Assembly: GCA_021161685.1 (NCBI GenBank)
Contig: JAGHAD010000041.1
Coordinates: 1 to 14,136, forward strand
Length of the DNA: 14,136 nt
Direction: 5' to 3'
Origin: Thermoplasmata archaeon
Lineage (GTDB): Archaea; Thermoplasmatota; E2; DHVEG-1; B18-G2
How positions within the stretch are numbered: position 1 is the first letter of the stretch; each line of letters starts with the position of its first letter. Of the stretch, positions 7,970-14,136 are shown piece after piece. Both the position numbers and the translations under genes were made by a program. The notes beneath the pieces are model-generated. The model had not been told where the DNA came from, ran no database searches, and was given only the letters and a program-made list of their open reading frames with translations.

Positions 7970-7992
7970 CATCGCTAAATTACAGCTAGGAT

Positions 7993-9498
7993 ATGCAAGA
8001 AGTCAAACAACTATCCTTAAACGAGAGGAAAGTCCTGAAAACCCTGTATGAAAGGGGAGGAGAGGGATACGCCGAAGAGGTGCAGGAGAAAGGAGGTTTT
8101 AATACTAAGGATGAAGTAATAAGTGCATCATCTTGGTTGAGATACAAAGGTCTTGTCAGTTTAAAGGAAGAAGTGAAGAAGGTATATGCTCTAGGTACAG
8201 AGGGAGAGAGATTAGTAAAGGTTGGCCTGCCCGAAAGGAGAGCACTCAACTATCTGTATGAGAAAGGAAAAATATCGCTAGAGGAGCTTGAGAAGTGTTT
8301 AGAAAAATACGAAGTGCCAATAGCTATAGGATGGTTGAAGAAGAGAGGATGGGCTGAATTGGAAAAGGAAGGTGGAAAGGTTTTTGTTAAAATAACGGAA
8401 AGCGGTAGGAAGGCATTGGGAGAGGAAACTGAAGAGGAGAGGGCGCTAAGGTTGCTTAAAGATAAAGGATATGCTGAGCTGGATCAAAGGATTGCAAACT
8501 TGCTTAGAACCAGAAAGAACGTTTTGGAAGAAAAGGAACTGGTAAAGACTAGGATCATTTTGAGCGAAAAAGGTAAAATGCTTGCAAGCAAGGGGATAGA
8601 AATTGTGGAGGAGATATCACAGCTTACACCAGAAATAATAAGGAGTGGGTTGTGGAAGGAAAGGAAATTGAGAGCTTATGATATCCATTTACTTGCTCCA
8701 GCAATACGTTCTGGAAGACCCCATCCATTAACTCAGCTCATGAAAGAAGTGAGGGAAATTTTCATATCCATGGGTTTTGAGGAGATAGAAGGTGATTATG
8801 TTGAATCCTGTTTCTGGAACATGGATGTTCTTTTCATTCCACAAGATCATCCCGCAAGGGACATGCAAGATACGCTTTACTGTAAAAAGCCGAAAAAGAT
8901 GGAGATAGATAGAGATTTACTGAGGGTGATAAAGGAAATGCACGAGAATGGAGGAAACACCTCTTCAAGGGGATGGGGATATAGATTTTCCGAGGAAGAA
9001 GCAAAGAAAGTCTTGTTAAGAACCCATACGACCGTAAATACCATAAGGTATCTGTATAAAAATCCCGAGCCTCCGGCAAAGGTATTCTCTATAGGGAAGG
9101 TTTTTAGAAGAGAAAATTTGGATGCAACCCATCTACCGGAGTTTTACCAGATAGAAGGTATAGTGCATGAAGAGGGAGCAAACTTTAGACAACTCATAGG
9201 AATTCTGAAAGAGTTTTACAGAAGGATTGGTTTTGAGAAAATAAGGTTCAGACCAGCCTACTTTCCATATACAGAGCCCAGCATGGAGATGGAGGTTTTT
9301 TGGAAAGGGAAATGGATGGAGCTTGGAGGTAGCGGAATATTCAGACCAGAAGTAACCTTGCCCGCTGGCATCAAAAATCCCGTTCTGGCGTGGGGGCTTA
9401 GTTTAGAAAGATTGGCTATGCTAAAGCTAGATCTGGATGATATCAGGATCCTTTACGAGAATGATCTGAAGTGGTTGAACGAGGTACCGCTCCTTTAA
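7993..9498 (+). CDS. pheS: Phenylalanyl-tRNA synthetase alpha subunit
   Basis: This is the catalytic subunit of the (alpha-beta)2 enzyme that charges tRNA-Phe with phenylalanine. It has 501 residues, the archaeal/eukaryotic cytosolic type. The N-terminal part (about 8-205) consists of winged-helix-like modules (about 8-77, 78-145, 147-205), of the kind that bind tRNA in this branch. The class II catalytic domain follows. Motif 1 lies around GRPHPLTQLMKEVREIF (241-257). Motif 2 is AKVFSIGKVFRRENLDATH (362-380) followed by EFYQIEG. The Phe-pocket region is FRPAYFPYTEPSMEMEV (419-435), and motif 3 is WGLSLERLAMLKL (467-479). All are intact. The partner pheT is not adjacent: the next gene converges on pheS and overlaps its last 56 bases. 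Confidence 0.97.
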   Translation: MQEVKQLSLNERKVLKTLYERGGEGYAEEVQEKGGFNTKDEVISASSWLRYKGLVSLKEEVKKVYALGTEGERLVKVGLPERRALNYLYEKGKISLEELEKCLEKYEVPIAIGWLKKRGWAELEKEGGKVFVKITESGRKALGEETEEERALRLLKDKGYAELDQRIANLLRTRKNVLEEKELVKTRIILSEKGKMLASKGIEIVEEISQLTPEIIRSGLWKERKLRAYDIHLLAPAIRSGRPHPLTQLMKEVREIFISMGFEEIEGDYVESCFWNMDVLFIPQDHPARDMQDTLYCKKPKKMEIDRDLLRVIKEMHENGGNTSSRGWGYRFSEEEAKKVLLRTHTTVNTIRYLYKNPEPPAKVFSIGKVFRRENLDATHLPEFYQIEGIVHEEGANFRQLIGILKEFYRRIGFEKIRFRPAYFPYTEPSMEMEVFWKGKWMELGGSGIFRPEVTLPAGIKNPVLAWGLSLERLAMLKLDLDDIRILYENDLKWLNEVPLL

Positions 9499-12400
9499 AT
9501 TTTAGGATAATGAAATCGAGAGATGTCAGAAACAAGGAGGCGAAGAGAGAAAAGAAAGATACGCCAAATCCCCATTTAGATAACAGATGAATCGTTTTTC
9601 CATCTGGCATGATCATGTCCACAAAACCCTTTCCTTGCACGGTACCGAGAAATGTACCAATAGATAAATGCAGAACTAGGTATAGAAACAAAATTGTAAA
9701 AGATAGAATTGCAATACATGCCAAGCTCATTTGAATTTTTCTTAACCTAGAGTTTGCGATGAGTAGAAAAATCTGAACCATTATCATTGCAGAAACAAGC
9801 CACAAGGCAAGATCAAATTCGCTTGGGAGATTTGCAATTTCGCCACAGACTAAAAATTCACTTTCCTTTAGAATTATGTAGAGTGGTGGAAGGAGAAATA
9901 TGTTTGAAGTAACCTTATAGTTGTCTTTCTTTCCATAAAAGGACCACACTGGAGATACCATGGAGAATACGAGAAGTGATATGGATGCAATGGTAAGAGC
10001 AGAATGCAAATTTGGTTTTCCAAGAAGTAGAGACGATATGGTAGATGCAATAAGGAGAGCTAAAGGAATGGATGGGAAAAAAGAGCTGGTAAAAATCGTA
10101 GCTAACTCCACTTCTCTGTCACCCAAAATTTCAAGATCCGTAGATGCAATAATCCTTCCATCAAGTATAACCGATAACCTGTAAACGCCAGGAGGTAAGC
10201 GAAAGCTTACCACACCATTGCTGATCCTCTTTTCCATGGAGAAATTATTCCTTCTGATTTTTACAATGCCCTTATCCATTATGAGACCCCTGTAATCAAA
10301 AACCTTAACTTTCATGGTGTGGAGAATCTTCAACCTTATGGTAATCTCACTATCCTTGTGTAAAGGTATGAATCTCTCCACATGACTAGATTTGTAATCC
10401 ACCACGAGAACATAGTTGCCTTCTGGCAAGTTCTGGAACAAGAAAGGATTCTTTCCAGACGATGGTCTTAATTTTTTACCTTCATGTATTAGATAGATGG
10501 AGATCGGTGCATAGAAAGGTAGGGAAAATTTATCTATTATTTTAACAAGAAGGTCATGCAATTTGAGACGGTAATTTCTTATCATATGCCAATTCAGATT
10601 TACTCTTTCTTCGCTTACCTTCAGCCCATTATAGATTACCCTTAAATCATATTCTCCAAATGGCGCTCTTACAATAGCAAAACCATCCTTGTTACTCGAA
10701 TTTTTAGTTATAACAACTCCATTATCAAGCAACTCGATGGTTACATTATCTAGTTTTCTCCCATACTGGTCCCTGATCCTAACTTTTACGATTCCTTCTG
10801 GCTTGCATTTAACAAAACAAGTTACGTTTCTTTCTACCCTGATCACTTTGTATCCTACGAACTTGGATATCCTCCCTATGTTTAAAAATACCTTAACGAC
10901 GTAATCTCCTTCTTCAACGCTGGGAAATTTCACTGTTTGCAAAAAAGTTAAATTCTTGAAATTAACCCTTATCTTTAAAGGTGGCCCTCTGTCGATTTTG
11001 AGTGCTTTTCCTCTTGACGCTAAAGCCATTGATACCAAGTTCTCGTTCCTATAAAGCTTAACTTCAACCGTTGGCAATGGTACATTGAAAAGGACCGCAA
11101 GCAAAGGTTTTGATATCCATTGCAGAGATGGAATTACGGTCAACGTGAACGCTCTTTTTTCTTCCTTCTTAATCTCGCCCTTCCCTACAACCCTTTTGTT
11201 TAACTTACTCAATACCCTAAAAGCCTTGGACTCTTCCCCAACCTTAAGATATCCTCCACTGTCTGTACAGAAAAACTCCACTGTAGCATTTATAGTTAGT
11301 CCTTTTGGTAAGTCCAGAACCTTAGCACTTCCAGGCTCTATCGAGTTTCTTCCAGCAGATATTCCCGCCCCATCCACCTCAAAGCCGGGCACATCTATCC
11401 ATTCTATACTTCCAGCAACCAGCTGTACACCTTCCCTACCTTTTGAGTAGATGCCTTCTAATGTCGAGAACACAACAGCATAGGCATATCCATTCCTTCC
11501 CTCATCCATCGAAAACCAAGCATTTTCACCGAGATCTGCATCATCATCTGGAGATATAACCCACTGGTAGGTTTTGGAATTTGGATTTTGATACAGCCTG
11601 TACTCCTTTATGTTTTCATCTTCTCCAAAGAAATGAACGTAAGGTGGTATAAAGCCCAAGTTGAGTTCCCTTATGTTTGTAGATTTAGCCCTTGTTGCCA
11701 GTATGTTAACAAATCCTCCTCCCCTGGCTGCTGGACCATATGAAGTGCAATCCTCTAGAACATAGTGATGCATGTCTACAATCACTCTCTTTTCATCAGA
11801 TGGGCAGTAATAATAAGTATAGACGTTTTCACTCCTGATAATTCCATTTCTTGATTCACTCACTACCTTTAGCCTTACCATCAAGTTCCCATCAATAAGC
11901 ACCTTGTACGATACTAGCTTTTCATCAGTGCCTACATTGTTTGTACCTCCAGTAGCATATATGAGAGCGAACGAAGCGGAGATCTGCCAATTTTTTGGTA
12001 TAAATTCTTTGGCATTTCTCTTCAATTTCACTACCCTCTGCGCAAGCTCAACACCTGCGGTTTTCCCTTCTAATCCTATGCCAAATACGCAGTACCCATC
12101 TTCTAGTATCTTGCAATAGCTAACTTCAATGCTATAACCTTTGATTGGCTCATAGTAGAAGCTGCCTTTCTCAACGGAGACGTGGTCTGGATAGTTCGGT
12201 TTCGGTTTTCTATTGTAATCGTAATAGAGGTAATATTCTTCCTTTCCATCTGCAAAAGGAGGTATGATAAAAACTAAATTGCAACTATCAATGTGCTCTC
12301 TATCTATAAAATGTAAATTATAAATTTGACTTTCCAGCTCATCCCATTTTCCATTATGATAAACGGCAACCCTTACAGAGTTTTCTTTTTCATTGATAGC

Positions 12401-12592
12401 CCAGCATGGTTTGTCGAATTTTATATGAATATCAACAGCTTGATTTCTAAAGATTGGATCGCTCGTGTCTATCCCAAGATCAATCCTTTGATGGAATGAC
12501 CAGTTTCTATTCCATGTAGATCCTAAAGATGCACCAGCTGAGGAAATCAGCAATACTATGAAGGTTACCGCTATGATCCAGAATTTTGTCAT
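9443..12592 (-). CDS. Large secreted, membrane-anchored beta-sandwich protein of unknown function
   Basis: I do not recognise a named family with certainty. The 1049-residue product has a signal peptide (1-21). An N-terminal beta-rich region (27-about 130; WNRNWSFHQRIDLGIDTSD) resembles the start of DUF2341-like surface proteins. A large central beta region runs to about 480 and contains PNYPDHV, ARGGGFVN and ISPDDDADLGENAW. Another Ig-like segment covers about 500-590. Three repeated carboxypeptidase-regulatory/PEGA-like domains follow at about 598-677, 680-755 and 758-832, each with a G-x-Y-x-L/V core (GEYDL, GNYVL, GVYRL). The C-terminus has five membrane helices: about 840-858, 864-887, 926-946, 955-983 and 1006-1030. 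The last four form a tetraspan-like module with loops of about 40 and 25 residues. Cysteine pairs occur in the exported part. A cell-surface binding or structural role is inference. The final 17 codons overlap pheS antisense. Confidence 0.85.
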   Translation of the reverse strand: MTKFWIIAVTFIVLLISSAGASLGSTWNRNWSFHQRIDLGIDTSDPIFRNQAVDIHIKFDKPCWAINEKENSVRVAVYHNGKWDELESQIYNLHFIDREHIDSCNLVFIIPPFADGKEEYYLYYDYNRKPKPNYPDHVSVEKGSFYYEPIKGYSIEVSYCKILEDGYCVFGIGLEGKTAGVELAQRVVKLKRNAKEFIPKNWQISASFALIYATGGTNNVGTDEKLVSYKVLIDGNLMVRLKVVSESRNGIIRSENVYTYYYCPSDEKRVIVDMHHYVLEDCTSYGPAARGGGFVNILATRAKSTNIRELNLGFIPPYVHFFGEDENIKEYRLYQNPNSKTYQWVISPDDDADLGENAWFSMDEGRNGYAYAVVFSTLEGIYSKGREGVQLVAGSIEWIDVPGFEVDGAGISAGRNSIEPGSAKVLDLPKGLTINATVEFFCTDSGGYLKVGEESKAFRVLSKLNKRVVGKGEIKKEEKRAFTLTVIPSLQWISKPLLAVLFNVPLPTVEVKLYRNENLVSMALASRGKALKIDRGPPLKIRVNFKNLTFLQTVKFPSVEEGDYVVKVFLNIGRISKFVGYKVIRVERNVTCFVKCKPEGIVKVRIRDQYGRKLDNVTIELLDNGVVITKNSSNKDGFAIVRAPFGEYDLRVIYNGLKVSEERVNLNWHMIRNYRLKLHDLLVKIIDKFSLPFYAPISIYLIHEGKKLRPSSGKNPFLFQNLPEGNYVLVVDYKSSHVERFIPLHKDSEITIRLKILHTMKVKVFDYRGLIMDKGIVKIRRNNFSMEKRISNGVVSFRLPPGVYRLSVILDGRIIASTDLEILGDREVELATIFTSSFFPSIPLALLIASTISSLLLGKPNLHSALTIASISLLVFSMVSPVWSFYGKKDNYKVTSNIFLLPPLYIILKESEFLVCGEIANLPSEFDLALWLVSAMIMVQIFLLIANSRLRKIQMSLACIAILSFTILFLYLVLHLSIGTFLGTVQGKGFVDMIMPDGKTIHLLSKWGFGVSFFSLFASLFLTSLDFIILKFKGAVPRSTTSDHSRKGS

Positions 12593-12617
12593 CTCCTTTA
12601 ATCTCTGCTAGATAAGA

Positions 12618-12625
12618 ATATATAA
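12618..12625 (-). promoter_or_regulatory. TATA box for the 1049-residue protein gene
   Basis: On the minus strand the sequence reads CAAAAA then TTATATAT, a good archaeal BRE/TATA arrangement. Its centre is about 30 bases from the ATG at 12592, so transcription would begin only a few bases before the start codon. The GGAG directly touching the ATG is too close to act as a normal Shine-Dalgarno site, which fits a near-leaderless mRNA. The gene therefore probably has its own promoter although it lies 42 bases after the zinc-ribbon gene on the same strand. Confidence 0.55.
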
Positions 12626-12634
12626 TTTTTGAAA

Positions 12635-13207
12635 TCAGAATTCCTTTCCATGGATACTATTTTCAAATTCCTCCCTTGCGAGAACGATCAGTATAGTTGC
12701 TGCGGTACCAAGTATTGGACCAACTATCAATAAACCAAATGAGAGAACGCCGCAAATCCCACCAAGTAGAGCCATGGAGAACATTTTTTTCATGTATGAA
12801 AAATAGCATCCGATCGCAGCCAGTATCGAGAATATGATTATCAGGGAAAAACTTACTATCCTATGGGAGAAGAAAAATTTAACGAGAAATTCGCCAAATG
12901 CTAGGTCATTTAAGAGAGAGGGATTTAAGAAAATCGAAAATGCGGTGATTATGCCCAAAATCGAGCTCAAGGCAAGGAGTGTAGAAGCAATCAAAGGTCT
13001 TTTTGTTTCCTCGTAAGATTCTGGTAAAATGGTTTTCCTTTCCCCTCCCGGCTCTTCCCATTTTGCTTCACTCTCCTCAAAGCCTTCTACTAGCACTGAA
13101 AAAACCTGTCCACATTTTGGACAAGTGACGGTTTGCTTTTCTACCCCTGGAGATGCTTCAACTATGATTTCATGGTCACATTTAGGGCATTTAGCTTTGC
13201 CCCTCAT
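12635..13207 (-). CDS. Zinc-ribbon protein with C-terminal membrane helices, function unknown
   Basis: The 190-residue product begins with a zinc ribbon: Cys7-Pro-Lys-Cys10 and Cys29-Pro-Lys-Cys32, 18 residues between the pairs, with ribbon-like strands between and after (EIIVEA, VFSVLVEG). An acidic linker (40-70) follows. The hydrophobic half has helices at about 71-94, 116-138 and 142-177; the last is long enough for two helices with a Gly-rich turn. The zinc ribbon is probably cytoplasmic. Such zinc-ribbon plus membrane architectures are common among unassigned archaeal proteins, and I cannot give a function. The start is supported by AAGGTGG 4 bases before the ATG. A TTTAAAAT stretch about 26 bases upstream could be a TATA box, but the good Shine-Dalgarno site argues for a transcript coming through from the epimerase gene 48 bases upstream. 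Confidence 0.85.
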   Translation of the reverse strand: MRGKAKCPKCDHEIIVEASPGVEKQTVTCPKCGQVFSVLVEGFEESEAKWEEPGGERKTILPESYEETKRPLIASTLLALSSILGIITAFSIFLNPSLLNDLAFGEFLVKFFFSHRIVSFSLIIIFSILAAIGCYFSYMKKMFSMALLGGICGVLSFGLLIVGPILGTAATILIVLAREEFENSIHGKEF

Positions 13208-13255
13208 CCATCCACCTTTTCGTTTAATTATTTTAAATCATGATTAAGTACCTTT

Positions 13256-14136
13256 CTATATCTCTCTCAGCAGATCTCTTATTGCTCTCCTTACCGCCTC
13301 GTCTGAGCTGTATTTAGGTTTCCATCCAAGCTTTTTAATCTTGCCTATATCAAACTGAAACCTGGGAACATCTCCCTTCCATCCCCTGTCTCCACCTGTG
13401 TATCTAAACTTAACTTCCTTTAGCCTCATTTCCTCTACAACCATTCTAGCGATATCATTCACCTCGGTTGAACCTTCTGTACCTAAGTTAAAGAGATTGA
13501 GTCGATCTTTCGATTTCTCAAAACCAAACAGCATGCCACCTATACAGTCATCAACGTAAAGGTAAGATTTCCTTTGCCTCCCGTTTCCCAAAATCTCCAG
13601 CTCCTTCGGATTTCTTTTAAGCTTCTTTATAAAATCGTATATTACTCCATGTGTACATCTCGGACCAACGACGTTTGCAAACCTAAATATCCAACCCTTG
13701 AAATCAAAAGTGTGACAATAAGCGGAAATGAGCCCCTCACAGGCAAGCTTTGCGGAGCCATACATGGAAATGGGAAGGAGGGGACCATAATCTTCTCTCA
13801 ATGGAATAAAAGGTACTTCTCCATAAACGGTACTGCTTGAAGAAAATACGATTCTATCCACATCGTTTTTTCTCATTGCTTCAAGTAAATTGTAGGTTGC
13901 AAGGAAATCCTTTTTTGCCACACTCGTATCTCTAGCGCCAAGCTTCACATCTGGAATTGCAGCGAGATGGAAGACCACGTCATGGGATTTTAGAGCATTG
14001 CTAATCACATTCTCATCCAAGAGATCTGCCCTGATGAAGTTGAAATTTTCCTTTTCAAGATGTTGCCTTATGAATTCCAGTCTTCCAGTTGAGAGGTTAT
14101 CGTAAACGGTCACATCATGATTCATTTCCATTAATG
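13256..14136 (-). CDS. NAD-dependent nucleotide-sugar epimerase, GalE-like, N-terminus outside window
   Basis: This extended short-chain dehydrogenase/reductase converts UDP- or other nucleotide sugars, most likely a UDP-glucose/galactose 4-epimerase type. The visible part is 293 residues. The frame stays open past the ATG at 14131 to the window edge, so that Met is internal and the Gly-rich Rossmann loop (GxxGxxG) lies outside. The visible part starts at the second strand, VTVYDNLSTG (residues 7-16 from that Met; Asp11 binds the NAD ribose). Then come VVFHLAA (52-59), the Ser/Thr of the catalytic site in FSSSSTVYG (96-104), and the Tyr124-x3-Lys128 pair in YGSAK. The C-terminal part has YVDDCIGGM, FNLGTE and GGDRGWKGDVPRFQFD followed by LGW, typical of archaeal GalE-like proteins. 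Substrate cannot be fixed from sequence. It may supply surface or N-glycan sugars and may share a transcript with the next gene. Confidence 0.93.
   Translation of the reverse strand, partial: LMEMNHDVTVYDNLSTGRLEFIRQHLEKENFNFIRADLLDENVISNALKSHDVVFHLAAIPDVKLGARDTSVAKKDFLATYNLLEAMRKNDVDRIVFSSSSTVYGEVPFIPLREDYGPLLPISMYGSAKLACEGLISAYCHTFDFKGWIFRFANVVGPRCTHGVIYDFIKKLKRNPKELEILGNGRQRKSYLYVDDCIGGMLFGFEKSKDRLNLFNLGTEGSTEVNDIARMVVEEMRLKEVKFRYTGGDRGWKGDVPRFQFDIGKIKKLGWKPKYSSDEAVRRAIRDLLREI

Noticed and set aside
9495..9510. Possible intrinsic terminator after pheS (T-rich stretch around 9494-9504).
   Set aside because: There is only a short T-run without a hairpin, and it is inside the coding region of the opposite gene. 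The evidence is too weak to call.
13232..13247. Near-palindrome around AATCATGATT between the epimerase and zinc-ribbon genes, a possible operator.
   Set aside because: It is short, A/T-rich and imperfect once extended, and there is no second copy elsewhere in the window. Such palindromes are expected by chance.
1..14136. CRISPR array, mobile element, tRNA/rRNA gene or defence system.
   Set aside because: I saw no regularly spaced repeats, transposase motifs, terminal inverted repeats or structured RNA genes. All non-coding gaps are under 60 bases.

Overview
The window reads as a piece of a thermophilic archaeal chromosome. Arginine is almost always AGA or AGG and isoleucine is often ATA. 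Genes are tightly packed, with 2-4 base gaps or ATGA overlaps and archaeal Shine-Dalgarno sites (GGAGGTG, GGTG). The main operon is an archaeal A1Ao ATP synthase in the euryarchaeal subunit order. I cannot name the species. The proteolipid and subunit C carry features I associate with Thermococcales (one ion-binding carboxylate per four-helix c subunit; hydrophobic N-terminus on C), so a relative of Thermococci is plausible but unproven.

Layout. Plus strand, 3-7958: atpI (5' end outside the window), atpK, atpE, atpC, atpF, atpA, atpB, atpD, then an unrecognised 49-residue single-helix membrane protein joined to atpD by an ATGA overlap. Plus strand, 7993-9498: pheS, the phenylalanyl-tRNA synthetase alpha subunit, probably on its own near-leaderless promoter; pheT is not next to it. 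Minus strand, 9443-14136: reading in the direction of transcription, a GalE-like NAD-dependent nucleotide-sugar epimerase (N-terminus outside the window), a small zinc-ribbon membrane protein, and a 1049-residue secreted/membrane-anchored beta-rich protein of unknown function. The last gene runs tail to tail into pheS with a 56-base overlap.

How the genes work together. A and B form the catalytic hexamer, D and F the central stalk, C the socket to the c-ring, E the peripheral stalk (its partner H would lie upstream), and a (AtpI) plus the c ring (AtpK) the ion-conducting motor. The proteolipid has the residue pattern that coordinates Na+ in characterised rings (L, T, Q, Y in helix 2, Q in helix 3, E in helix 4) and lacks a carboxylate in its first hairpin. 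The enzyme is therefore inferred to be Na+-driven with one ion per four-helix subunit. The minus-strand genes look like cell-surface functions: sugar-nucleotide supply for glycans, plus two uncharacterised envelope proteins.

I did not find a CRISPR array, defence island, transposon, tRNA or rRNA. Every stretch over 60 bases is coding. The least explained items are the 49-residue protein closing the ATPase operon, the 1049-residue surface protein, and a GC-rich RNA hairpin just before the proteolipid gene.
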